A DNA stretch of 64,000 nucleotides from an uncultured Lachnospiraceae bacterium (GTDB taxonomy: Bacteria; Bacillota; Clostridia; Lachnospirales; Lachnospiraceae): positions 1 through 64,000 of the forward strand of contig CAJTPS010000005.1 in assembly GCA_910578555.1 (NCBI GenBank), read 5' to 3'. The notes below the pieces were generated by a model. The model searched no databases and had not been told where the DNA came from. It worked only from the letters and a program-made list of their open reading frames with translations. Each line of letters starts with the position of its first letter. The stretch's first letter is position 1. Positions 51,448 to 60,320 of the stretch are shown piece by piece. Made by a program: the position numbers and the translations under genes.

Positions 51448-51923
51448 AGATTACAGTGATTGCGGTCGGCAAGATCAAGGAGAAGTTCTACAGGGAGGCG
51501 GCAGCGGAGTATGAGAAGCGGCTTGGACGTTACTGTAAGCTGGAAATCGTACAGGTAGAGGATGAGCGTACGCCGGATAAAGCGGGAGCGGCTTTAGAGA
51601 CGGAGATCAAACGCAGAGAGGCGGAGCGCATCATGAAATATATCCGGGAGGACGCTTATGTCGTGACATTGGAGATTCAGGGCATGATGTTTGATTCCGG
51701 GGGATTTGCAGACAGGATCGAGGATCTCGCGACGCGGGGGAACAGCCATATTCAGTTTATCATCGGCGGTTCCCTCGGACTGCATGAATCAGTATGTAAA
51801 AGGGCTGACCTTGCGGTCAGCTTTTCTAAAATGACTTTTCCGCACCAGTTGATGAGAGTTATTCTGTTAGAGCAGATATACCGCGCTTATCGTATTATAA
51901 ACGGGGAACCGTATCACAAATAG
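51444..51923 (+). CDS. rlmH: 23S rRNA (pseudouridine-1915-N3)-methyltransferase RlmH
   Basis: A 159-residue SPOUT methyltransferase that modifies pseudouridine 1915 in helix 69 of 23S rRNA. Family blocks are ITVIAVGKIKEKFY at the start, FIIGGSLGLHESV (near 109), FSKMTFPHQLMRVILLEQIYRA and the YHK C-terminus. The length is exactly the family norm. It overlaps the preceding gene by four bases. Confidence 0.98.
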   Translation: MKITVIAVGKIKEKFYREAAAEYEKRLGRYCKLEIVQVEDERTPDKAGAALETEIKRREAERIMKYIREDAYVVTLEIQGMMFDSGGFADRIEDLATRGNSHIQFIIGGSLGLHESVCKRADLAVSFSKMTFPHQLMRVILLEQIYRAYRIINGEPYHK

Positions 51924-51992
51924 AGATTGGAATATATATGTGGAATTATCATATATTTACAAAGCCAAAGGAGAGCAGGAGGTCGGTTTATC

Positions 51993-53315
51993 ATGAGAAT
52001 GTATGATTTGATCATGAAGAAACGCAACGGCGGGAACTTAAGCCGGGAGGAAATAGAGTATATGATTGCGGAGTACACGGCGGACCGGATTCCGGATTAT
52101 CAGATGTCAGCCATGATGATGGCGATTTATTTTCAGGGGATGAGCGCTGAGGAGACGGTGGCGCTGACCATGGCTATGGCGCATAGCGGCGATATGATGG
52201 ATTTAAGTGCTATTGCGGGGACGAAGGTGGATAAGCATTCTACCGGCGGCGTGGGAGATAAGACGTCGATCGCGCTTACGCCGATGGTGGCGGCGTGCGG
52301 GGTCAGGATTGCCAAGATGAGCGGCAGAGGACTCGGGCATACCGGCGGAACGATTGACAAACTGGAGAGTTTTGCGGGATTTACGACAGGAATAACGGAA
52401 GCGCATTTTGTCAGACAGGTCAATGAGATCGGTGTGTCGATCATGGGACAGACGGCGGATATCGCGCCGGCGGACAAGAAACTGTATGCCCTTCGGGATG
52501 TGACTGCCACAGTGGATAACATGTCCCTGATCGCCAGTTCTATCATGAGTAAGAAGCTGGCTTCCGGAGCGGATGCGATTGTGCTGGATGTGAAGACAGG
52601 GAGCGGCGCTTTTATGAAGCGGGAGGAGGACTCGTTTGCGCTGGCACAGGAGATGGTCACATTGGGCAATCTGGCTGGCAGAAAGACGATTGCCGTGGTA
52701 TCCGATATGGATCAGCCGCTCGGGCTTGCAGTAGGAAATGCACTGGAGGTAGAGGAGGCAATTGCGACCCTGCGGGGAGAAGGACCGGAAGATTTCACAC
52801 AACTATGCATGATGCTCGGGTCCTATATGCTGATTGCAGGCGGCGCCGCGGCCGATGAGCAGGAGGCTGAACAGAAACTGCGCGCTGTGATCGAGGACGG
52901 CAGCGCCCTTAAGAAGCTGGCGGATTTCGTGCAGGCACAGGGAGGCGATGCGGAAGCGGTATACGATACTTCACGTCTGCCGAGAGCGGCTATTACGGAG
53001 GAAATCGCAGCGCCGCAGGGCGGTTATGTGAGCAGGATCGACTGTGATGAGATCGGAATCTGTTCGCTTCTTCTCGGCGGCGGCAGGGAAACGAAGGACA
53101 GTGCGATCGATCTGGCAGTCGGCCTCATACTTCACAGGAAAGTCGGCGATCCGGTAGAGGCGGGAGAATCACTTGCCACGATCTATGCCAATGATTATGA
53201 TAAGCTGGCGGCTGCAAGGGAGCGGTTTCTGAAGGCATATCACTTTGCGGAAGAACCGGTGCATAGAACGGAACTGATCAAGGGTGTGGTGCAAAATGAA
53301 AGAATCCAGTCATGA
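51993..53315 (+). CDS. pdp: Pyrimidine-nucleoside phosphorylase
   Basis: A 440-residue enzyme that cleaves uridine, thymidine or deoxyuridine with phosphate. The family signature region includes KHSTGGVGDKTSIALTP (near 79-95), SGRGLGHTGGTIDKLES and the DVKTGSGAFMK block. The C-terminal domain has the LGGGRETKDSAIDLAVG motif. The ATG at 51993 follows AGGAGGT nine nt upstream; the open frame continues upstream to 51927 without a site. It lies about 70 bp after rlmH. Confidence 0.96.
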   Translation: MRMYDLIMKKRNGGNLSREEIEYMIAEYTADRIPDYQMSAMMMAIYFQGMSAEETVALTMAMAHSGDMMDLSAIAGTKVDKHSTGGVGDKTSIALTPMVAACGVRIAKMSGRGLGHTGGTIDKLESFAGFTTGITEAHFVRQVNEIGVSIMGQTADIAPADKKLYALRDVTATVDNMSLIASSIMSKKLASGADAIVLDVKTGSGAFMKREEDSFALAQEMVTLGNLAGRKTIAVVSDMDQPLGLAVGNALEVEEAIATLRGEGPEDFTQLCMMLGSYMLIAGGAAADEQEAEQKLRAVIEDGSALKKLADFVQAQGGDAEAVYDTSRLPRAAITEEIAAPQGGYVSRIDCDEIGICSLLLGGGRETKDSAIDLAVGLILHRKVGDPVEAGESLATIYANDYDKLAAARERFLKAYHFAEEPVHRTELIKGVVQNERIQS

Positions 53316-53343
53316 ATTTCTTCGCCGAAACATATAGTGAACT

Positions 53344-53643
53344 ATGAGAAGGAATAATAAGAAATTACCGATATCTGCACTGTCAAATCCAAAAGAACTG
53401 ATCGTGGAATCCCTGAGGCTTCCGAAGGATACGATGTTAGGGGCTGCGATCGTGACAATCACGGGTAAACAAGAGGCTTTTATAGAAAATTATAAGGGAA
53501 TATTAGAGTATACCACGGAGTCTATCGTGCTGCAGGGCAAGAACTGCAAGATCTGCTTCGAGGGACAGCGGTTGTCAATTGATTATTATACCAATGAAGA
53601 CATGAAAATAAGCGGCAGTATCGACACTGTCCGATATGTTTAA
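53344..53643 (+). CDS. yqfC: Sporulation protein YqfC
   Basis: A 99-residue protein of the YabP/YqfC family, a soluble strand-rich fold found in endospore formers. The family pattern is seen in LPKDTMLGAAIVTITGKQEAFIENYKG and the ISGSIDTVRY end. It is followed 11 bp later by yqfD, the standard order. The site before its ATG is weak. It supports a spore-forming or recently spore-forming organism. Confidence 0.9.
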   Translation: MRRNNKKLPISALSNPKELIVESLRLPKDTMLGAAIVTITGKQEAFIENYKGILEYTTESIVLQGKNCKICFEGQRLSIDYYTNEDMKISGSIDTVRYV

Positions 53644-53654
53644 CGGAGGAAAGG

Positions 53655-54980
53655 ATGCTTCACTGGGTACAATATATCAGAGGTTATGTGACGATCAAGG
53701 TGTGGGGATACTCCACGGAAAGGCTGCTTAATCTATGTGGCAATCACAATATTCTGGTATGGGATATTGTGGATCATGGAGACTATAATACGATGAATGT
53801 CAGCGTACAGGGTTTCTTTGCGTTAAAGCCGCTTCTTAAGAAGACCGGAACGAAGGCATCCGTTCTGAAAAGATACGGGCTGCCTTTTTTTATGTCTAAA
53901 ATGGGACGACGCAAAATATTTGTTGCAGGCTTCCTGTGCTGCATGCTCTTCTGGATGCTGACATCGGGGTATATATGGAATATCAGATTTGAGGGCAACT
54001 ATGTGCTGACTGACGATGTGCTTCTCGATTATCTGGAAGAAAAGAATGTACGCGTTGCCATGAAGAAGGAACAGCTGCAGATCGAAGAACTGGAGACCGC
54101 GCTCAGGGAAGATTATGATGTGATCACATGGACGTCTGTTCAGCTGAAAGGGACAACGCTGCTGATTTATATTAAAGAAAACGAGATGCCGGATTATGAG
54201 CAAGACAGGCAGACAGCAGAGACACAGGGCATGGATCTGATTGCCGAAAGAGACGGCACGGTATCTTATATCATAACGAGGAGCGGTGTGCCGCAGGTGG
54301 CATTAGGGGATACGGTGCAAAAGGGTGACGTGCTGGTCAGCGGCGCTGTGCCCGTATACAATGAGGATACGACAATCAGAAAATATCAGTATGTGGAGTC
54401 TGATGCGGACATTAAACTCCGCTATACGGAATCGGTTTCTGTCAAAAAGGACATTCTATATGAGGAGAAGATCTATTCGGGCAGACAGAAAGTAATGTTT
54501 ACGCTGGGAATCAATGATCGGGAGATCAATCTCAGACTCGGCAGGATTCCGTACGCAGAATATGATGTCAGCGGGGAGAAGAAACAGGTTAAGCTGCTCG
54601 ATCATCTTTATTTGCCGCTTTTCTATGGGGAAAAGACAATCCAGGAGTATGAAATGGTGCGGCAGAAGCATACCGAAGACGAGATGAATATGATGATGCA
54701 GGATGAGTGGCAAAAAATTATGACAACTTTAGACGAAAAAGGGGTACAAATTACCAAAAAAAATGTTACAATAAAAAAGAATGAAAAAAACTGGGTGTTA
54801 AATGCCAGATTGCAGTTGGAGGAATCGGCAGTGCGGCTTGTACCTACGAGTACGGAACCGGCCATGTCGGAAGAAGCGGATTCTGAGGCTGATTCTCAGC
54901 ATGGCGGAAGTCCTGATGGTGCACAGCAGGAGAATCCGTCAGGCGGGGAGAACGCTGCACAGGGGGAGATCGTGGATTGA
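53655..54980 (+). CDS. yqfD: Sporulation protein YqfD
   Basis: A 441-residue membrane protein. A cytoplasmic beta-rich N-terminus (1-90) precedes a membrane helix (about 93-113). A large outside domain then has a POTRA-like part (RFEGNYVLTDDVLLDYLEEKNVR) and an AERDGTVSYIITRSGVPQV block typical of YqfD. A Ser/Glu/Gly-rich, disordered tail ends the protein. GGAGGAAAGG precedes the ATG. YqfD is required for efficient sporulation in B. subtilis in association with the forespore; here it is coupled to yqfC and phoH. Confidence 0.92.
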   Translation: MLHWVQYIRGYVTIKVWGYSTERLLNLCGNHNILVWDIVDHGDYNTMNVSVQGFFALKPLLKKTGTKASVLKRYGLPFFMSKMGRRKIFVAGFLCCMLFWMLTSGYIWNIRFEGNYVLTDDVLLDYLEEKNVRVAMKKEQLQIEELETALREDYDVITWTSVQLKGTTLLIYIKENEMPDYEQDRQTAETQGMDLIAERDGTVSYIITRSGVPQVALGDTVQKGDVLVSGAVPVYNEDTTIRKYQYVESDADIKLRYTESVSVKKDILYEEKIYSGRQKVMFTLGINDREINLRLGRIPYAEYDVSGEKKQVKLLDHLYLPLFYGEKTIQEYEMVRQKHTEDEMNMMMQDEWQKIMTTLDEKGVQITKKNVTIKKNEKNWVLNARLQLEESAVRLVPTSTEPAMSEEADSEADSQHGGSPDGAQQENPSGGENAAQGEIVD

Positions 54981-55036
54981 CGGCGGCGCTCCGGTCTGCA
55001 GGAAGATTATGTAATAGACAGAGAGACGACAGGTAT

Positions 55037-56050
55037 ATGGGAGAATTTACAGTCAGTATAGAGACTTGCGTGGAACATATGCGGAACTTATTCGGAGAGC
55101 GGGATGCCCATATCCGCAAGATTGAGGATGATCTGGGCGTCGTTATTGTAGACAGGGACGGTGCCGTTAAGATAAGCGGCGACAGGTCATCGGTTATGAA
55201 GGCGTCTCATGTAGTGAGAGAGCTTCTTGCCCTGTCAGAGAGGGGAAATGCATTGGAAGAACAGAACGTGAATTACGCCATAGAGATGGAAGATGAGAGC
55301 GGCAAAGACGTGCTGCTGGAGATAGACGGTGACTGCATCTGCCACACGGTAAGCGGTAAGCCGATCAAACCAAAGACGCTGGGACAGAAACAGTATGTGG
55401 ATGCCATCAGGGATCATATGATCGTGTTCGGAATCGGTCCCGCCGGAACCGGTAAAACTTATCTCGCCATGGCGATGGCAATCACTGCTTTTAAAAATAA
55501 TGAAGTGAGCAGAATCATTCTCACAAGACCGGCCATCGAGGCGGGAGAGAAGCTGGGATTCCTGCCGGGCGACCTGCAGAGTAAAGTTGACCCGTATCTC
55601 AGGCCGCTATACGACGCCTTATATCAGATCATGGGGGCGGAAAGCTTTGTTAAGAATACGGAGAAGGGGTTGATCGAGGTGGCTCCGCTTGCGTATATGA
55701 GAGGACGAACGCTGGATAACGCATACATTATTCTGGACGAGGCGCAGAATACGACGCCGGCGCAGATGAAGATGTTTCTGACGCGTATCGGCTTCGGGTC
55801 TAAAGTGATCGTCACGGGAGATGCCTCGCAGAAGGATCTGGCGCCGGATGCGAAGTCAGGACTTGACGTCGCGATGAAGGTTTTATCCAAGATCGATGAC
55901 ATCGCATTCTGCAGGCTCACAAGTAAGGATGTGGTACGGCATCCGCTCGTACAAAAGATTGTCAGGGCGTACGATGACTATGAATCGAAAGAGAAGAAAC
56001 GTACAGAATCAAAACAGAGAAACAGGAATTACGAACGTGGAAAAAAATAA
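55037..56050 (+). CDS. PhoH family ATPase
   Basis: A 337-residue cytoplasmic protein of the PhoH/YbeZ type. A KH-like N-terminal region (about 1-90) is followed by the P-loop ATPase with GPAGTGKT (near 138), the LTRPAIEAGEKLGFLPGDL block and Walker B ILDEAQN. Such proteins act with YbeY in RNA handling, and ybeY lies two genes on. An upstream TTG at 54977 would overlap the yqfD stop, but the ATG at 55037 is the usual family start. Its 3' end overlaps the next gene by 14 bp. Confidence 0.94.
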   Translation: MGEFTVSIETCVEHMRNLFGERDAHIRKIEDDLGVVIVDRDGAVKISGDRSSVMKASHVVRELLALSERGNALEEQNVNYAIEMEDESGKDVLLEIDGDCICHTVSGKPIKPKTLGQKQYVDAIRDHMIVFGIGPAGTGKTYLAMAMAITAFKNNEVSRIILTRPAIEAGEKLGFLPGDLQSKVDPYLRPLYDALYQIMGAESFVKNTEKGLIEVAPLAYMRGRTLDNAYIILDEAQNTTPAQMKMFLTRIGFGSKVIVTGDASQKDLAPDAKSGLDVAMKVLSKIDDIAFCRLTSKDVVRHPLVQKIVRAYDDYESKEKKRTESKQRNRNYERGKK

Positions 56051-57236
56051 GAGACAGACTTTAAAAAGAATTATTATATTTGGATTAATGTTTATAATTG
56101 CCGGCATCATTGCGCTGGCAGGCACATTGCTGCATAAGGGTGAAATGGAGGAAATGCTTCGCAATACGGTTATGGTTATGACCGGTACCGGCATGGTGAT
56201 CTTTTCTTTTGCAACGGAGGAGATCAATGAGCGCTTCACCTATCGCAATGAGGGAAGATACGGCAGATTCTCACTGATGTATCTGGGAGGTCTGCTGGCG
56301 GCGGTATTTCTTCCGTATCTGCCGGTATCCGGCTGGCCGTTTCTTGTGATCTTCGTACTGCTCGGTGTGTTCAGCGACGCTGCCGCGGGCATGATGGCGG
56401 GAAGTGTCTGCCTGCTTTTAGCGGTTCATTTTGCCGGGGGCGATTTCGCGATTTTTTGGCTGTATTTTGTCAGCGGTGTAACGGGAATCCTGGTTTTCAG
56501 TACGTTGACGGAAGAGTTTCGGGTCATGCTGCCGATGTTTATTTCGCTTGCGGTACTGATGTTATGCCTGACTGCCAATGTAATACTGTTTGCACCGGGG
56601 AAGCTGGCAGCGCCGCAGTTTCTGATTCCGGGGGTCAATCTGCTTGTATGCTGTATTCTGCTGCTGATCAGTCTTAAGATCTTCAGTTCTGCGGTTATCC
56701 ATAGAAACCGGGAGAAGTATATGGAGATCAATGATCCGGAATTTCCGCTTCTGGTACAGCTTAAGGATATGTCCAAGGAAGAATATTATCACGCGGTACA
56801 TACGGCGTATTTAAGTGATCGCATTGCCAGACGGCTGGAACTCGATGATGCGGCAACCAAGGCGTGCGCTTATTATCACCGGATCGGCAGGCTAAGGGGT
56901 GAAAACACATGGGAAAACGTTGCTGCGATCTGTAATGAGTATCATTTTCCCTCTAATACGAAGAAAATTCTCAAGGAATATGTAGACGAATCAGAAAAAG
57001 TAGTCTCAAGGGAAACGATTATTGTACTGTTTGCGGACTGCATTGTGTCCTCCATCTTGTATCTGTTTGAGAAAGATCCGGCGGCACAGCTTGATTATGC
57101 ACAGCTGATCGAGACTGTATTTCAGAAGAAGCTCGAGACGGACGAGCTGTGGTGCAATGAGATCTCACTGTGTCAGATTCGTGAGATGAAGAAGATATTT
57201 ATTGAGGAGAAATTATATTATGACTTCTTACGTTGA
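56037..57236 (+). CDS. Degenerate YqfF/PgpH-type membrane protein (lost HD motif)
   Basis: A 399-residue protein at the normal yqfF position between phoH and ybeY. It has about seven membrane segments (near 12-32, 40-60, 83-105, 112-140, 150-170, 180-200, 205-225), then a helical cytoplasmic domain. That domain aligns with the HD phosphodiesterase part of PgpH. Its 'YYHDIGK' block reads YYHRIGR (279-285), so the metal-binding Asp is Arg, and the later HHGT block is missing. The large extracellular 7TMR-HDED part of full-length PgpH (about 700 aa) is also absent. It is probably not an active c-di-AMP phosphodiesterase. The GTG at 56037, with AGGAA upstream, is preferred; the frame also runs back to 55896 inside phoH. 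Confidence 0.82.
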   Translation: MEKNKRQTLKRIIIFGLMFIIAGIIALAGTLLHKGEMEEMLRNTVMVMTGTGMVIFSFATEEINERFTYRNEGRYGRFSLMYLGGLLAAVFLPYLPVSGWPFLVIFVLLGVFSDAAAGMMAGSVCLLLAVHFAGGDFAIFWLYFVSGVTGILVFSTLTEEFRVMLPMFISLAVLMLCLTANVILFAPGKLAAPQFLIPGVNLLVCCILLLISLKIFSSAVIHRNREKYMEINDPEFPLLVQLKDMSKEEYYHAVHTAYLSDRIARRLELDDAATKACAYYHRIGRLRGENTWENVAAICNEYHFPSNTKKILKEYVDESEKVVSRETIIVLFADCIVSSILYLFEKDPAAQLDYAQLIETVFQKKLETDELWCNEISLCQIREMKKIFIEEKLYYDFLR

Positions 57237-57732
57237 GAATGAAACGGAAGTTAGATTTCCTTTTGATGTACAGGAGATTCTGGGCAAGGTCATGGAGGCG
57301 GTCTTACAGATGGAGAACTGCCCTTATGAGACGACGGTGAATCTTCTGATTACAGATAATGGGGGAATCCGCGAATATAATAAAAATTACCGGGAGATAG
57401 ACCGGGAGACGGACGTGCTGTCTTTTCCGAATATTTCCTTTGACACAGAGGGTGACTTTACACAGGCACAAGAGTCGGCAGCCGATTGTTTTGATCCCGA
57501 CAGCGGGGAACTGATTCTGGGGGATATTATACTGTCCGCGGATCGTGTGCTGTCGCAGGCGCAGGAATACGGACACAGTGTTTTGCGTGAGTTTGCTTTT
57601 CTGACGGCACACAGCATGTTTCATCTGTGCGGATATGATCACATGGAAGCGCAGGAAGCGGCCGTTATGGAGGAGAAGCAGGAGGCGGTCTTAAGGCAGC
57701 TCGGGATTACAAGAGCACAGGAAGCGAACTAG
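57220..57732 (+). CDS. ybeY: Endoribonuclease YbeY
   Basis: A 170-residue zinc-dependent endoribonuclease for rRNA maturation and ribosome quality control. The metal site HSMFHLCGYDH lies near 131-141, following the LGDIILS and EFAFLTAHS blocks; DRETDVLSFPN is the conserved central loop. GAGGAG lies before the ATG at 57220, which overlaps the previous gene by 17 bp. It completes the phoH-yqfF-ybeY order common in Firmicutes. The usual downstream genes dgkA, cdd and era are absent here. Confidence 0.96.
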   Translation: MTSYVENETEVRFPFDVQEILGKVMEAVLQMENCPYETTVNLLITDNGGIREYNKNYREIDRETDVLSFPNISFDTEGDFTQAQESAADCFDPDSGELILGDIILSADRVLSQAQEYGHSVLREFAFLTAHSMFHLCGYDHMEAQEAAVMEEKQEAVLRQLGITRAQEAN

Positions 57733-57763
57733 ACTAAGATTGACAAAAGGGCATGGTATTGCA

Positions 57764-59422
57764 ATGAAAATACGGAAGAGAGATTCTGACGGTGGATTCT
57801 TTAACAGAATGATCAAAAATCCGATGGTGCAGTATGCGGGTATCATATCATATATGATACTTCTCATTATGCGGATTCCTTTGTCGAAGGCAATCGGAGA
57901 CGCGGGGGTCGGTTTGTTTGCACCGGCATATGAGATTTTTTTTCTGATCACGATCTTCACAGCCTACAGCATGACCAAAGCGATGGCGGCGCTTATCCGG
58001 TATCGGGTAAAGAGAGAACAGTATAAGAACGCGAAGACGGCATTTCGCGCGGCATTCAGTATGAACCTGTGTATCAGCGCCGCCGCTGCATTGCTGTTAT
58101 TTGTGACATCCGGGTTTATAGCGGGTATTCTGGTTCTGGAGCCGTTTTGCCGCATGGCGGTTATGACGGTTGCACCGGTGATTGTTTTTGCGGCTTTTAT
58201 CGGCATTTTTCGAGGGTATTTTGACGGATTCGGGCTCGGTGTTCTGACGGCGCATTCTCAATATATTGAAAGCGTTTCCATGGCGGTCTGTGCGTTCTGC
58301 TTTGGTGAGATTTGTTACTTATACGGTACGAAGGTTGCGGCTCTCAGGCAGGACAGTGTTTACGGTTATGCATACGGCGCGCTGGGAGCTATGCTTGGCG
58401 TACTGATCTCGCAGATCATTACGATGGTGCATCTGCTGGTTGTGTATGTGGTTTACTCGGGCACACTGCGCGGTAAGTTCGGGATGGACGGGAGCAAACG
58501 GTTAGAGGCGCAGTCTTCTCTGCAGGGAATGGTATTGCGCGGCAGTCTGCCGCTTGCCGTATCGGGAATCCTCTTTAACCTGTATATGATAATTGACCAG
58601 CGCATGTTTAACTACTGCATGAATAAGCGGGATCTCGGGCAGGAGCGGACGGCTCTGTGGGGGTGCTATTACGGCAAGTATGCCGTTCTGATCGGGCTTG
58701 GCGCTGCGCTTGGCGTATGGAGTGTTTACACGGCTGCGGGCAGAATCAGCAATGCGTATGAGCGGGGAGAGTACCGTGTCATGCGGGAAAGGATCGGCAA
58801 GGCGGTAAGCAGACTGTGCATCATTGTTTTCCCGATAGCCATTTATCTTGCAGCGCTGGCCGGCGCGGTCTCGGCATGTCTGTATAAGGGCGGCAGCGAT
58901 GCTCTGACTGCATGGGTGCAGAAGGGAGCCGTTATTATTATACTGTACGGTATTTGTTTTCTCTTCGGACAGATCATGTACAGGGTTCATATGATCCGGG
59001 AACTGCTTTTTACGACGGTGATTTCTCTGGCTGTTCATGTACTGACAGCGTATATTCTGGTACAGAAGGCGCTTCTCGGGGCGGACGGCATTATCTATGC
59101 GATGATTTTGTCCTTTGCATTGTGCGGCGTGTCGAATTTTCTTCTGGTCAGCAGAAATTTGAAATACAGACCGGAATGGCTCGGCGGAATTGTTTTTCCG
59201 GCGGCGGCGGCCGGTGTGTCCGGTGTGGTGGTCGCGATATTGAGCCGGTTTCTGCTGGAGCCGCTGGGCGGTATGCTGACAATATTGATCGGCATATTGG
59301 CAGGTTTGTTTTTCTATATAACATTTCTGATGGTTCTGCGGGTGATCGGGGAAGCGGAACTGTCCAGAATGCCGCTTGGCTTTTTCTTTATTATGCTGGG
59401 CAAGAACCTTGGCGTACTGTGA
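57764..59422 (+). CDS. Flippase-like polysaccharide biosynthesis protein (MVF/SpoVB superfamily)
   Basis: A 552-residue membrane protein with about 14 hydrophobic segments across the whole length. The pattern of the N-terminus (GIISYMILLIMRIPLSKAIGDAGVGLFAPAYEIF) and the GIFRGYFDGFG loop are characteristic of SpoVB/Wzx-type exporters of the MVF (MurJ-SpoVB) group, which move lipid-linked sugars. No glycan genes lie nearby, so the substrate is unknown; a spore-cortex or cell-envelope precursor is possible. The ATG at 57764 is preferred over the TTG at 57740; AAAAGGG lies about 13 nt upstream. Confidence 0.86.
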   Translation: MKIRKRDSDGGFFNRMIKNPMVQYAGIISYMILLIMRIPLSKAIGDAGVGLFAPAYEIFFLITIFTAYSMTKAMAALIRYRVKREQYKNAKTAFRAAFSMNLCISAAAALLLFVTSGFIAGILVLEPFCRMAVMTVAPVIVFAAFIGIFRGYFDGFGLGVLTAHSQYIESVSMAVCAFCFGEICYLYGTKVAALRQDSVYGYAYGALGAMLGVLISQIITMVHLLVVYVVYSGTLRGKFGMDGSKRLEAQSSLQGMVLRGSLPLAVSGILFNLYMIIDQRMFNYCMNKRDLGQERTALWGCYYGKYAVLIGLGAALGVWSVYTAAGRISNAYERGEYRVMRERIGKAVSRLCIIVFPIAIYLAALAGAVSACLYKGGSDALTAWVQKGAVIIILYGICFLFGQIMYRVHMIRELLFTTVISLAVHVLTAYILVQKALLGADGIIYAMILSFALCGVSNFLLVSRNLKYRPEWLGGIVFPAAAAGVSGVVVAILSRFLLEPLGGMLTILIGILAGLFFYITFLMVLRVIGEAELSRMPLGFFFIMLGKNLGVL

Positions 59423-59514
59423 GGTAATCTAACAAAATATTGATATACTGCATAAAATTTAAGAAATGACTGATACTGATTACAGGAAATCCGGTAAGAA
59501 AGGCAATTGGAAGG

Positions 59515-60159
59515 ATGAAATTTTTAAGACGTATCAGTCTTTTTCTTATGTTATCAGGAACTATGCTCGGAATAGGGGGATATACTGCGCTGAAGGCGGA
59601 ACGGTTCTTCTACCCGAACCGATATCCTGCGAAAGAAAGCAGGGAACAGGACAGACAGATCATGCCGGAGGCGAGCGATATAGAGGAGCAGGTGATAGAA
59701 GCGGCCGCCGCAGAGGTACCAGTGGTAACGGCTGACACGACATACCTGATCGAAGAAGTGGACCTGACAAGTGGAATCGTCAATGAGAAAGAAGAGAATG
59801 TGCCGGTGAAATATATCGGCCTGGACAGGGACGGTTTGCTGCAGGAACTGGAATCCTATGACCGGAATCCGCCGCTGACGGAACTGGAGCAGGGATTTGA
59901 GACGATTGAACTGACTGCTTTCTCCAAAGACAGGGTAGTGATCTGTAAATATTACAAGCAGGAAGAGAATACGGGGTATTACCTTATGGTGGCGGATCAC
60001 TTTATTGTTGTCTGTCTGGAGGATAAACAGACTCTGTATATGAATACGGATATCCTGCTTGCCAGTTTAAGCGATGGGCTGCAGGCCGAAATCATGCAGG
60101 GAAAGTATATTGAGACGGAGGAAGAACTGTATAATTTTCTTGAATCCTATTCGAGTTGA
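59515..60159 (+). CDS. Predicted membrane-anchored protein with BofC-like C-terminus
   Basis: A 214-residue protein with a basic N-terminus and one hydrophobic segment (about 7-25), probably an uncleaved anchor or signal peptide. A charged linker (30-85) follows, then a domain with VKYIGLDRDGLLQELESY and a C-terminus LLASLSDGLQAEIMQGKYIETEEELYNFLE. The last part resembles the C-terminal domain of BofC, the forespore protein that controls SpoIVB. The resemblance is moderate and from memory. The setting after sporulation genes fits. ATG after GGAAGGATG. Confidence 0.66.
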   Translation: MKFLRRISLFLMLSGTMLGIGGYTALKAERFFYPNRYPAKESREQDRQIMPEASDIEEQVIEAAAAEVPVVTADTTYLIEEVDLTSGIVNEKEENVPVKYIGLDRDGLLQELESYDRNPPLTELEQGFETIELTAFSKDRVVICKYYKQEENTGYYLMVADHFIVVCLEDKQTLYMNTDILLASLSDGLQAEIMQGKYIETEEELYNFLESYSS

Positions 60160-60180
60160 GGGTATGATATTAGCGTGAAA

Positions 60181-60266
60181 AAACATTAACCAACTCTAAG
60201 GCAGCGAAGAACGCAGCCTAAGAGTTGCTAAATGTTTAAGAGAATGCCCAAAAACGGAGCATTCTC
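60181..60266. repeat. Two adjacent hairpins in the gene-free stretch before the flavoprotein gene
   Basis: The first hairpin spans 60181-60237: AAACATT/AATGTTT, CAACTCT/AGAGTTG, AGGC/GCCT and GCG/CGC arms with small mismatches and the loop AAGAA. The second pairs 60240-60247 (GAGAATGC) with 60259-60266 (GCATTCTC). No T run follows on the plus strand, but the minus strand has a T run after the first. They may be a regulatory leader, a small RNA or a mobile repeat remnant. Confidence 0.55.
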
Positions 60267-60320
60267 CCAGACAAGCTTGGCTGTCCACGGTTTATGAGAT
60301 TTCGCGGAAAGAGGGACATT

